Part shown: positions 27,069 through 34,810 of the stretch, in pieces
Layout: the number at the start of each line of letters is the position of its first letter
Numbering within the stretch: position 1 is the first letter of the stretch
Assembly (NCBI RefSeq): GCF_030816485.1
Contig: NZ_JAUSYC010000001.1
Span: forward strand, 248,001-312,000
DNA: 64,000 nt
Reading direction: 5' to 3'
From: Arthrobacter sp. B1I2
GTDB taxonomy: Bacteria > Actinomycetota > Actinomycetes > Actinomycetales > Micrococcaceae
The notes under the pieces: model-generated
What the model saw: the letters and a program-made list of their open reading frames with translations, nothing else
Told to the model about the DNA's origin: nothing
Databases searched by the model: none
Program-made: the position numbers and the translations under genes

Positions 27069-27980
27069 ATGATAATCACGCGAATTGAAGGCTGGCGCGC
27101 CTGGATGTGGGCTTCGTGGCTCGTGGCTGCAATGTTGTCTTTGGCTTTCCTTGACCTGACGGTCTACGGAGTGGCGGTCCCGGCCTCCGCGTTGCTGCTT
27201 GCCGTTCTAACCGGGCGGGTGGCGTGGCGGCGGGGGATCGTCGACAAGCTGGATCTGGCGGTGGTGGCAGCGCTGTACATCACCATCGTGGCGCTGTTCC
27301 GCCTAGCCTTCACCGTGTTCACAGCGGCCAACGTTCTGGGCCTTTTCCTCTGCTTTGGTGCAGGCCTGGTCTTGGGGGTCGCAGTGCCGGTGTTCTACAC
27401 GGTCAAGCGAGGGCGCCCATTGTCCGATCTGGGCCTGGGGTTGCGGAACTGGAAGCAGGCGGTCGTGCTTGGACTGATCCTGGCTTCGATTCAGTTTGCC
27501 ATCACACTCTTCGGCTACTCCCTGCCGGCACCTGTGGGCTGGGTTCCTTTGCTCGTTATGTCTTTGACTGTAGGTGCCTTCGAGACCGTGTTCTTCCGTG
27601 GCTTCGTGCAACAGCGCCTGGGCGCGAGTTTCGGTGAGGCTCCGGGCATAGCGATCGCAGCTGGCTTGTACGCGGCCTACCACGTCGGTTACGGGATGGC
27701 CAGTGAAGGAATGGTCTTCCTGTTTGGGCTTGGTGTGCTGTACGCGGTCGCGTTCGCCCTGGTCCGCAATGTCCTCGTGTTATGGCCGCTGCTCACGCCA
27801 CTGGGCTCGTTCTATAACAACCTCCGCAACGGAGACATCGAGCTGCCGTGGGAGGCGATCCTGGGATTCGCCGACGTCCTGGGCCTCATGGCCGCTGCAG
27901 TGTGGCTGGGCCGCCGGCGACTGCTACGGAAGAACGCGCAGCTTGATATGAACCCCTTGGGACCTCGGTTACAGAAATAA
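27069..27980 (+). CDS. CPBP (CAAX/Abi)-family membrane protein, atypical active-site motif
   Basis: A 303-residue polytopic membrane protein with about eight hydrophobic helices. The CPBP glutamic-type protease motifs are recognisable but altered: the usual EExxxR appears as Glu172-Thr-Val-Phe-Phe-Arg177 in AFETVFFRGFVQQRLG, so the second Glu is Thr, while the FxxxH-type motif keeps His205 in YAAYHVGYG. The start is ATG 27069 with GAAAGG nine bases upstream; a longer frame opens at 26943 but without support. Family members process prenylated proteins or give bacteriocin self-immunity; whether this one is active is open. Upstream 160 bases contain no gene. Confidence 0.75.
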   Translation: MIITRIEGWRAWMWASWLVAAMLSLAFLDLTVYGVAVPASALLLAVLTGRVAWRRGIVDKLDLAVVAALYITIVALFRLAFTVFTAANVLGLFLCFGAGLVLGVAVPVFYTVKRGRPLSDLGLGLRNWKQAVVLGLILASIQFAITLFGYSLPAPVGWVPLLVMSLTVGAFETVFFRGFVQQRLGASFGEAPGIAIAAGLYAAYHVGYGMASEGMVFLFGLGVLYAVAFALVRNVLVLWPLLTPLGSFYNNLRNGDIELPWEAILGFADVLGLMAAAVWLGRRRLLRKNAQLDMNPLGPRLQK

Positions 27981-28148
27981 ACAGAGAGCGGGGAACGCCC
28001 TGACGGGCCGGAGAAGGAGACATTCGTGCGGGGCCTGTTCACGGCCATGGCGGGCTGCCTCCTGAGTTACACAAAGAACTTACGACGCCGCCGGTCAAGT
28101 GCAGCCGCGCGGGTCCGGTCGGGCACGTCCAGCAGGAATTGGCAGGGA

Positions 28149-29390
28149 CTAATCCGGCCTGCCCACCACCACTTGGGCGGGGCTGTGCGTGACGTAGCCG
28201 TTCGCCCAGGAAAACAGTGCCCTGACCTTCTGCTGGAATCCGGGCAGCAGGGCAAGGTGGACCGCCAGCCATGATACGAACGCCAGGGGCCCCTGCAGTT
28301 GCAGACGCCGGCGCCCCAGTTCCGCGACGGCGGCGCCGCGCCCCACCATGGCCATGTACCCCTTGTCCCAGTAGCGGAACGGCTCCCGTACACCGCCGGT
28401 AAGGTCGGCGTAGATGTTGCGCGCCGCCCATTTGCCCGATTGCTGGGCAACCGATCCCAGCTGCGGCAGCTTGTTCCCGTCGGCATCGGTGATGTTGGCG
28501 GAGTCCCCCAGGACGTAGACGCCGTCGAAGTCAGGGGCTGTCAGGTCGGGCTGCACGTCCACGCGGCCACCCCTGCCCTGTTTGAGGCCAGACCCGGTAA
28601 TGATCCGGCCCGCCTGCAGGCCACCGGCCCACACGACGATCCGGGCAGGAATGACGGTCCCGTCCTTCAGGGTCACCCCGTCCGGGCGGACTTCACCGAC
28701 TGCCTGGCCCATGTGCAGCTGCACGCCCAGCTTGGTCAGGCGGTCCCGGGCATACGCCTGCGACTTTTCCGAAAAGGCGGCAAGCACGTTCGGCACCATA
28801 TCCATCAGGTGGACATGGCATCGGGCAGCCAGCCCCGGTGAAAAGTACTTCGGCAGGATGTACTTGACGTTCTCTGCAAGGGCGCCGGCAGTCTCCACGC
28901 CTGTGGGGCCGCCTCCCACCACAATCACGTCAGCCTCCGCCGAGGGCTCGCGGTCGGCCTCGTCCAACACGGCAGTGATAGCCGCGCTGAGGCGTGTTGC
29001 GTCCGCCACCGAATACAGCGGGTAGGCGTGCTCCTCAGCCCCTGGGGTGTTGAAGAAGTTCGGCACCGCACCGGTGGCGATGACCAGGGCACGGGCCTGG
29101 TAACGGGAGCCGTCCGCGGTGGTAACGCTGCGGTTGGCCGCGTCGATCCCGGTCACCTCCGCTGTCAGGACCCGGACGTTGTTGATCCTGCGGAATTCCG
29201 ACCGGAGTGGCCGGGTTACGGCGGAAACGCCGATCTGCGATGCAGCTACCTGATAAAGGAGCGGCTGGAACTGTTGGTAATTGTTGGCGTCGAGCAGCAG
29301 CACCCGCACGCCTTTGCGGCCCAACTCCTCAGCCGCCGTCTTTCCGGCGAAGCCCCCGCCAACCACGATGACCTGATATGAATCGTCCAT
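28149..29390 (-). CDS. ndh: Type II NADH dehydrogenase (NDH-2)
   Basis: Non-proton-pumping NADH:quinone oxidoreductase at the inner face of the membrane; 413 residues from the chosen ATG at 29390. The first dinucleotide fold is YQVIVVGGGFAGKTAAEELG (FAD), the second ADVIVVGGGPTGVETAGALAE (NADH); YQVAASQIG, a quinone-site-like segment, and VYVLGDSANITDADGNKLPQ (FAD contact) are typical. The C-terminus (AFVSWLAVHLALLPGFQQ) is the hydrophobic membrane-binding tail. A longer frame opens at 29624, but its extra residues are unlike the family and would overlap the divergent gene. Confidence 0.92.
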   Translation of the reverse strand: MDDSYQVIVVGGGFAGKTAAEELGRKGVRVLLLDANNYQQFQPLLYQVAASQIGVSAVTRPLRSEFRRINNVRVLTAEVTGIDAANRSVTTADGSRYQARALVIATGAVPNFFNTPGAEEHAYPLYSVADATRLSAAITAVLDEADREPSAEADVIVVGGGPTGVETAGALAENVKYILPKYFSPGLAARCHVHLMDMVPNVLAAFSEKSQAYARDRLTKLGVQLHMGQAVGEVRPDGVTLKDGTVIPARIVVWAGGLQAGRIITGSGLKQGRGGRVDVQPDLTAPDFDGVYVLGDSANITDADGNKLPQLGSVAQQSGKWAARNIYADLTGGVREPFRYWDKGYMAMVGRGAAVAELGRRRLQLQGPLAFVSWLAVHLALLPGFQQKVRALFSWANGYVTHSPAQVVVGRPD

Positions 29391-29476
29391 TCGAGCAACA
29401 TACCGCGCCCGGTGGGCGAGCAACAGGGGACGGCGGCATGGGCCGGCCCCTATCGCGCGGCACCTAAGATGGCGGC

Positions 29477-30481
29477 ATGGAAGACGAAGCCCTGGCGGAC
29501 ATTGCAGACCGGCTGTACGGCGGGGCGCTGGACGACTTCGTTGCGGCCCGGGCCGCCGCGGCCAAGGACGCTGCCCGGGAGGACAAGGATCTGGCAGCAG
29601 CTGTCCGCGCCATGCCGAAACCATCCGTAGCCGCGTGGGCCGTCAACATGCTTGTCCGGAACCGCCCCGAGGTGCTGGCCGGGCTGGACGGACTTGGGGT
29701 GCGGATGCGGGCTGCCCAGGACTCGCTGGACGCGGCTTCCTTCCGTGAACTGGGCCGGGAGCGACGCACCATGCTCGCCGACGCCGTGGACACCGCCCGG
29801 TCTGTGGCCCAGGAGCAGGGCCGCTCCATCAGCGACGCGATGGCCTCCGACGTTGAGGAGACCCTCCGCGCATTGACGGCGGATGAGGGCGCGGCGGCTG
29901 CCGTGGGAAGTGGGCGGCTGTTGAAAGTCCTGTCCGCCGACGGCGTGAACGACGTCGACCTGGACGGGGCGGTGGCCCTCCCCGGGTTGCTGCCGGCCAC
30001 GCCATCCACCCGTCCCGTCCGTACTCCCCCGGCTGCATTGAAGACAACAGCGCCGAGGGCGACAGCTTCAAAGGCGACAGCGTCGGAGAAGCGGACGACG
30101 GCGGAGCGAACCTCCAGGCCAAAGCCCACCAAGCCCCGGCTTGAGGCAGTGCGGCAGACTCCCCGGCCGGCCTCACCCCCGGCGCTGGAAAGGGCCAAAG
30201 CTGTCCTGGCCGAGGCGCAGGCCGCTGAAGAAGAGGCCTCCCGGCTGGCCGGTGAACTGCAGGATCAGGCGGAGCAGACACGTGCGGAAATCGCGGAACT
30301 GCAGCAGGAAACGGCTGAGCTTCGGAACCGGCTCAAGGTTGCCGAGGAAAGCCTGGAGCGCTCACGCAAGCGGCTTGCCGCTACCTCCGCGGAAGCGAAA
30401 CAGGCGGTACGGGCAGCGGACAAAGCCACCCGCACCGCCATGCTGGCCCAGGAACGCGTACTCCGGCTGGGCAACACGTGA
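29477..30481 (+). CDS. Conserved actinobacterial coiled-coil protein of unknown function
   Basis: A 334-residue protein in three parts: a helical N-terminal domain (1-155) rich in Ala, Arg and Glu beginning EDEALADIADRLYGG; a Pro/Thr/Ala-rich basic linker (about 165-235); and a strongly predicted coiled coil (about 238-325; AEAQAAEEEASRLAGEL, then repeated heptads of Leu/Ala with Glu/Arg). No signal peptide, transmembrane segment or catalytic motif. It diverges from ndh and is followed 63 bases later by a membrane protein gene, so the two may be co-transcribed. I do not recognise a named family. Confidence 0.75.
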   Translation: MEDEALADIADRLYGGALDDFVAARAAAAKDAAREDKDLAAAVRAMPKPSVAAWAVNMLVRNRPEVLAGLDGLGVRMRAAQDSLDAASFRELGRERRTMLADAVDTARSVAQEQGRSISDAMASDVEETLRALTADEGAAAAVGSGRLLKVLSADGVNDVDLDGAVALPGLLPATPSTRPVRTPPAALKTTAPRATASKATASEKRTTAERTSRPKPTKPRLEAVRQTPRPASPPALERAKAVLAEAQAAEEEASRLAGELQDQAEQTRAEIAELQQETAELRNRLKVAEESLERSRKRLAATSAEAKQAVRAADKATRTAMLAQERVLRLGNT

Positions 30482-30544
30482 GGAACGCCACCGCATTTGG
30501 GAAACCCTCTCGCTCCGGGCGCCGGCGGGACCTACTGTGGAGCT

Positions 30545-31618
30545 ATGGACGCCGCAGCAGCCTCCGCCTTTGCCATTCCGCCGGTATCGGTTCACCGGCC
30601 CACGACAGCCGTTGAAGATACCGTCACCCTCGCGGCCGGCGTGTGGCTCCTCACCGGGACCTATATTGACGGCTGGGCCCACAACAACCTCCGCGACCTG
30701 GAGACGTTCTTCACGCCGTGGCACGCGATCCTGTACTCCGGCTTCGCGGTCTGTGCCGTTTGGATCGCCGCCCTGACCTGGCGCCGGCGCGCTCCAGGTA
30801 CACGGTGGGCGGAAGCGGTGCCCGCCGGCTACGGGGCTGCAGTGGCTGGGGTGGCGCTCTTCCTGGCCTCCGGGGCGGGCGACTTTGCCTGGCATTCGGT
30901 GTTCGGCATTGAGCAGAACATCAGCGCCCTGTTCAGCCCGTCCCACCTGGGGCTCGCCACCGGCGCCTTCCTCATCCTGGGCGCGCCGTTCTCCGCCGCG
31001 TGGCACTCGCCCACGCGGCCGTGGCAACAACTGATGCCGGCGTTCGGAAGTGCCCTGCTTGCCGGGATGGTTGCAGCGTTCATCCTGCAGGAGTTCGCGG
31101 TCTTCGCCCGCCATGGGCTCATCCAGACCTTCACAAGCACCGCCGGGACCCAGCCTGCGGTGACGGTTCCGACGTCGTCAAGCATCATGATCTCCCTGGC
31201 ATCGTTCCTCGTCTCAACGTGCGTGCTTTTCGTTCCCGTCCTGTTGCTGTCACTGCGGTGGCGGCTGCCGGCCGCGGTACCCGCGGCGATGGCCTTGGTC
31301 CCCTCCGCAGCCCTTCAGATCATGGTGGCCCTGCGGGATGCCTGGCTCGTGCCGGTGGCTTTCGCCGGTTCCGTCCTCGTAGGAGTGGTGTGGGCCGTGG
31401 TACGGCCTGCACCGGACCGTCCCGCAAGGCTCATGACCGCGGCAGGCCTCACCCCCGTCGCCTTCTGGGCACCCTATTTCGCTGGCGTGGCGCTGCACGA
31501 CGGGGCGCTCAGCTTCTCCCCCGAGATCTGGGCTGGAACCCTCACATGGGCCGGGCTCGGAATGCTGGCGCTGGCCGCGCTCGCGCTGAAGGTGCGGTCT
31601 GCGCCGGCGGGATCGTGA
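30545..31618 (+). CDS. Polytopic membrane protein of unknown function
   Basis: About 357 residues and eight or nine hydrophobic helices starting VTLAAGVWLLTGTYIDGWAH. His residues recur at helix ends (DGWAHNN, TPWHAILYSG, GDFAWHSVFG, SPSHLGLATG, AAWHSP, FARHGL), a pattern that suggests metal or haem binding, or a proton path. The start at ATG 30545 is preferred over an upstream TTG at 30497 because GGAG lies close by and the family start would be near the first helix. No known transporter signature recognised. It follows the coiled-coil gene in the same direction. Confidence 0.7.
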   Translation: MDAAAASAFAIPPVSVHRPTTAVEDTVTLAAGVWLLTGTYIDGWAHNNLRDLETFFTPWHAILYSGFAVCAVWIAALTWRRRAPGTRWAEAVPAGYGAAVAGVALFLASGAGDFAWHSVFGIEQNISALFSPSHLGLATGAFLILGAPFSAAWHSPTRPWQQLMPAFGSALLAGMVAAFILQEFAVFARHGLIQTFTSTAGTQPAVTVPTSSSIMISLASFLVSTCVLFVPVLLLSLRWRLPAAVPAAMALVPSAALQIMVALRDAWLVPVAFAGSVLVGVVWAVVRPAPDRPARLMTAAGLTPVAFWAPYFAGVALHDGALSFSPEIWAGTLTWAGLGMLALAALALKVRSAPAGS

Positions 31619-31662
31619 GCACCCGGCCGGAGTGTGAATAGGAGCTCCCATTTGCGAATGGC

Positions 31663-31696
31663 TTCGTCCTATCCGCTCATTCGTCCTATCCACTCA
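31663..31696. repeat. Two tandem 17-bp direct repeats
   Basis: TTCGTCCTATCCGCTCA at 31663-31679 is followed immediately by TTCGTCCTATCCACTCA at 31680-31696, one mismatch. It lies in the 170-base gap upstream of a 73-residue gene. Could be an operator or a simple duplication. Confidence 0.6.
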
Positions 31697-31788
31697 ATCG
31701 TCGGCGAAAGATCATCTTGAGGACATGTGGGGTAAACCTCAGACCAGCATTCTTACTCGTAGGTACTTTGATCGGAAAGGACGAGGTC

Positions 31789-32010
31789 ATGGCCCGGAAT
31801 GAGCAAACTGTTGTCGGTACTTGTAATGAACTTTCACCAGGTGACGCCATCGAAGCCTTCTATGGGAGCAGTCTGGTCCACCGCGGACCCGTTACGGAGA
31901 TCGCCCCGGATCACGGATCGTTTTGGATCCTGGACACCCTGACAGGGAGCCGCCGCCTTCTCGACAGCTCCGAACTCGAGATCGTGCGTTTACCCCGCGC
32001 ACCACCGTGA
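31789..32010 (+). CDS. Small hypothetical protein (73 residues)
   Basis: Begins at ATG 31789 after a good purine-rich ribosome site (GAAAGGACGAGG). The sequence (GDAIEAFYGSSLVHRGPV, then WILDTLTGSRRLLD) is rich in short strands and Gly turns, compatible with a small beta-barrel of SH3-like type; no cysteine, signal or membrane segment. A longer frame opens at 31717, but its extra residues look unrelated and the ribosome site favours the shorter start. No family recognised. A tandem 17-bp repeat lies about 100 bases upstream. Confidence 0.6.
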   Translation: MARNEQTVVGTCNELSPGDAIEAFYGSSLVHRGPVTEIAPDHGSFWILDTLTGSRRLLDSSELEIVRLPRAPP

Positions 32011-32138
32011 AGTCCTGGTCCGGGCGCCCCGTCACTGGAACTGATTCCTTACCGGAAGTTCTTCCCAACAAGTCCGAGTCTCCCAAACACGCGGCGCCGG
32101 TTCCATGAAATGTCAGACCCCGGTTGCACACTGGATCT

Positions 32139-32324
32139 ATGGAAAACCAAGCCGTACAGGAATTTCACGTAACGTACTTCGACGCCGACTGCGGCCGCGC
32201 CCGCTCCGAGGTTTTTGAGACCCTCGAAGAGGCCGAGCGCTTCGCCTGCAGGCACAGCCACGGTGAAGACAACTGGGCCGTGGTGGCCGCCGTCACCGTG
32301 GAGCGCGTCCAAATCGCTGCCTGA
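32139..32324 (+). CDS. Small hypothetical protein (61 residues)
   Basis: An acidic protein starting MENQAVQEFHVTYFDADC, with an alternating strand-helix pattern (FHVTYFDADCGRARSE, then a helix FETLEEAERFACRHS, then WAVVAAVTVERVQIAA), suggesting a compact alpha/beta fold. Two Cys (18, 40 region) but no known metal motif. It lies 128 bases after the 73-residue gene and is followed by a strong hairpin at 32392-32436. Function unknown; short but with coding-like composition. Confidence 0.55.
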   Translation: MENQAVQEFHVTYFDADCGRARSEVFETLEEAERFACRHSHGEDNWAVVAAVTVERVQIAA

Positions 32325-32391
32325 CCGGTCCCGTTAAAGGCCGTGGGGCCTGGCCAAGCCAGTGCACCAGCCACGTTAGACACGTTAAAGG

Positions 32392-32436
32392 CGTCAGCCC
32401 GCGCTGCCCGGCGGTTGCCGGCAGCGCGGGCTGACG
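32392..32436. terminator. Hairpin between a small ORF and the aldo-keto reductase gene
   Basis: A perfect 16-bp inverted repeat (32392-32407 and 32421-32436), extendable by one pair, lies between two convergent genes. No T run, so its terminator role is inferred from stem strength and position. Confidence 0.6.
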
Positions 32437-32487
32437 TTGGTTCGGCGGAAGTCCGCCGGCGGGGTGGGCCGGTGCCGCCGTCGCGGG

Positions 32488-33333
32488 TTAGGCGAAGTCG
32501 GAGACTGCCGGATCCGGTCCGATGCGGCCTTCGCCGCTGGCGGTCCGGTCAAGCTTGTTGATCGCTTCAACGTCCTCGGCGTCCAAAGACACCTCAAGCG
32601 CTGCGAAGTTCTCCTTGATGCGTGACTCGGTCACGGACTTGGGGATCACCACGTTGCCGATCGCGAGGTGCCAGGCGATGACCACCTGCGCGGGGGTGGC
32701 CTGGTGCTTGGCGGCGATGGACTTGACGGTGGAGTCCTCCAGCAGTTCCCCGCCCTGGCCCAGCGGGGACCATGCCTGGGTCAGGATGCCCTTGGTGGCG
32801 CCGAATTCACGCAGTTCGCGCTGGCTGAAGTAGGGGTGCAGCTCGATCTGGTGGATGGCCGGAACCACTCCGGTTTCGTCGATCAGGCGCTGCAGGCCCT
32901 CGGTTGTGAAGTTGGAGACGCCGATGGACTTCACCCGGCCGCGCTTCTGAAGCTCGATCAGCGCCTTCCAGGTGTCAACGTACTTGTCCTGCTTGGGCTG
33001 CATCCAGTGGATCAGGTAGAGGTCCAGCGTTTCGAGGCCAAGCCGGTCCATGGATTCCTCGAAGGCGGCGAGGGTCGACTCGTAACCCTGGTCCGCATTC
33101 CACAACTTGGTGGTGATGAAGATCTGTTCCGGCGAGAGGCCGGAGCTGGCGATGGCGCGGCCCACTCCGGCCTCGTTGCCGTAAATCTTTGCCGTGTCTA
33201 TGTGGCGGAAGCCGGCTTCGAACGCCTGGCGGACAACCTTTTCAGCCACGCCGTCCTCAACCTGCCACACACCGTAGCCGAGCTGGGGAATCGTGTTTCC
33301 GTCGTTGAAAGTCAAGGTAGGTGAAAGAGTCAT
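32488..33333 (-). CDS. Aldo/keto reductase (AKR family, 2,5-diketo-gluconate reductase type)
   Basis: NADPH-dependent carbonyl reductase, about 281 residues. The catalytic tetrad is visible: Asp in HIDTAKIYGNE, Tyr in the same segment, Lys in FITTKLWNADQ and His in DLYLIHWMQP. GVSNFTTEGLQRL and the cofactor region IPKSVTESRIKENFAAL are conserved. The start ATG 33333 has AGGA at good spacing; an upstream ATG at 33357 is less likely. Substrate unknown; relatives reduce methylglyoxal, 2,5-diketo-D-gluconate and xylose. Upstream 117 bases separate it from the previous minus-strand gene and should hold its promoter. Confidence 0.9.
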   Translation of the reverse strand: MTLSPTLTFNDGNTIPQLGYGVWQVEDGVAEKVVRQAFEAGFRHIDTAKIYGNEAGVGRAIASSGLSPEQIFITTKLWNADQGYESTLAAFEESMDRLGLETLDLYLIHWMQPKQDKYVDTWKALIELQKRGRVKSIGVSNFTTEGLQRLIDETGVVPAIHQIELHPYFSQRELREFGATKGILTQAWSPLGQGGELLEDSTVKSIAAKHQATPAQVVIAWHLAIGNVVIPKSVTESRIKENFAALEVSLDAEDVEAINKLDRTASGEGRIGPDPAVSDFA

Positions 33334-33450
33334 GACTTCATCCTGCCAAACCTCCATCGCGTCCGGGGCCCATTCGGGTCTATGTCAGCCACCCGCTTAA
33401 CCGCAATATTCACCTGCCGAATCGGGAATATTTTCGTGGCACCGGCCAAG

Positions 33451-33894
33451 CTATTCCCCGCGGAGCTGCCTCTCGGCGTCATCCACCTGCTGGAACACGG
33501 CCTCAGCACGGCGCCGGACGGACGCCGCCCCTACCGGCACCGGCCCTACGGCGAGCCGGAGCATGGCTGCCGCTTCAGCCGTAGTGGCCAGCGAATTTCC
33601 GGCCTTGGACAGCGACCGATGTACATTCGCCAGGGCAGCCGGTATGTCCAGGCCGTCACTGGGCGAACGCCGCTGTGCCTCCATGCAAACCGCCCGGACC
33701 CGCTGCAGTTGGGCAGCCAGTTCATTGGCGATTTCCACCAGCTCGCCGTACAGCTGGTCATCCTCCACGCCCTCGAGTACCTGGTGGAAGCGGTCCAGTC
33801 CCCGGTGGAAGCGGTCGTGCGCGCGGCGCCACAACCCCTTGCCCAGTTCCGCGTCATCCTTGCGCCCCTGCCTGGCGGCGCTGAAAAAGCCCAA
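33451..33894 (-). CDS. Hypothetical helical protein downstream of bpa
   Basis: About 147 residues if translation begins at TTG 33894, eight bases after the bpa stop; a GTG at 33939 would overlap bpa. The predicted product starts GFFSAARQGRKDDAELGKGL and is almost wholly helical, with LDRFHQVLEGVEDDQLYGEL, several Leu/Ala-rich amphipathic helices and a final acidic stretch. No membrane or catalytic motif. The tight spacing implies co-transcription with the proteasome activator gene, but I do not know a functional link. Start is uncertain. Confidence 0.62.
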   Translation of the reverse strand: MGFFSAARQGRKDDAELGKGLWRRAHDRFHRGLDRFHQVLEGVEDDQLYGELVEIANELAAQLQRVRAVCMEAQRRSPSDGLDIPAALANVHRSLSKAGNSLATTAEAAAMLRLAVGPVPVGAASVRRRAEAVFQQVDDAERQLRGE

Positions 33895-33901
33895 ACGGAA
33901 C

Positions 33902-34528
33902 CTACAGGTACTGTCCCGGACCGTGATCCGGGTCGTCACGCTGGGCAGGCCTTGCCGGCGCGCCGGGCCGAACCCCGGCAGGGGCACGCTGTGGCTCGCC
34001 GTTTTCACCAATGACGACGCCGGGCGCAATCATGGTGCCAGGCGGCAACTGGCGCAGCTGCAGCTGCGCCGCGGCGTGTTCCCGGGCTGCGTTCTGGGCC
34101 GCGATGGCGGTCTGGATTCCGTGGAACAGCCCCTCGAGCCAACCCACCAACTGCGCCTGGGCAATGCGGAGTTCGGCGTCAGAGGGGGTGGCATCGCCGG
34201 AAAACGGCAGGTTGATCCGGTCCAGTTCCGCCACCAGCTCGGGCGCGAGCCCGTCCTCCAGCTCCTTGATGGAGCGCGCGTGGATAGCAGCCAGCCTGCC
34301 CCTCGCGGCATCGTCCAGCGGCGCGGACTTTACCTCTTCGAGGAGCTGCCTGATCATGGTGCCGATCCGCATCACCTTGGCCGGCTCGTCCACCAGGTCC
34401 TGCAGATTGCTGGCCCTGGGCTTGCCGTCCGTGGCGGGCGGAGCCTGGACAGGGTCCTGGGTGTCGTCAACGGGAGTGCCTTCTACCGGGAGGTCCTCAG
34501 GTGCCTGAGTGTCATTGGGATCGCTCAT
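33902..34528 (-). CDS. bpa: Bacterial proteasome activator Bpa/PafE (DUF2587)
   Basis: ATP-independent ring-shaped activator that opens the 20S proteasome gate. It is 208 residues: a disordered acidic N-terminus (1-40), then the conserved helical core with LVDEPAKVMRIGTMIRQLLEEV, IKELEDGLAPELVAELDRI and AELRIAQAQLVGWLEGLFHG, which match mycobacterial Bpa closely, and the C-terminal GQYL motif (DHGPGQYL) that docks into the proteasome alpha ring. The region between core and tail is Pro/Gly-rich and longer than in mycobacteria. The intact GQYL argues that a 20S proteasome exists elsewhere in this genome. Confidence 0.93.
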   Translation of the reverse strand: MSDPNDTQAPEDLPVEGTPVDDTQDPVQAPPATDGKPRASNLQDLVDEPAKVMRIGTMIRQLLEEVKSAPLDDAARGRLAAIHARSIKELEDGLAPELVAELDRINLPFSGDATPSDAELRIAQAQLVGWLEGLFHGIQTAIAAQNAAREHAAAQLQLRQLPPGTMIAPGVVIGENGEPQRAPAGVRPGAPARPAQRDDPDHGPGQYL

Positions 34529-34606
34529 GCGTTCATACTCTCACGGCCCATCCGCCCGGGGCCCACCATGGCAGCCCCGGGGCGGGCCTGTCCGCTGCCG
34601 GCTCAA

Positions 34607-34810
34607 TCAGCAGCACCTGCCCTGCGGGTTGCGGTCCTGGCGGTCCGTGCGGTCCCGCCAAAACTCGCGTTCGCTCAGGGGCGGTTCCCCGTGCCCGGCT
34701 GCCCTGTGGTGTTCCAGGTACTTGGCGTAGGCGTCCGCGCCCATGACGCCGCCCAGATAGCGGGCAACCCCCCGGAACCCGCTGGCCACCAGGGCGATGC
34801 CGGCGCTCAT
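34607..34810 (-). CDS. YbdD/YjiX family small protein
   Basis: About 67 residues ending in the family's typical Cys-Cys (NPQGRCC). The conserved core GGVMGADAYAKYLEHH followed by LSEREFWRDR matches E. coli YbdD. It starts at ATG 34810, overlapping the cstA stop (TGATG), so the two are translated together. In enterobacteria the ybdD/yjiX-type genes always accompany the CstA/BtsT transporters, so a role as a small partner subunit is likely; the mechanism is not known. A longer frame opens at 34858 but would run deep into cstA. Confidence 0.87.
   Translation of the reverse strand: MSAGIALVASGFRGVARYLGGVMGADAYAKYLEHHRAAGHGEPPLSEREFWRDRTDRQDRNPQGRCC

Noticed and set aside
29391..29624. Longer start for NADH dehydrogenase
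   Set aside because: Extra 78 residues are Arg/Pro-rich, unlike the family, and overlap the divergent gene; the FAD fold begins just after the ATG at 29390.
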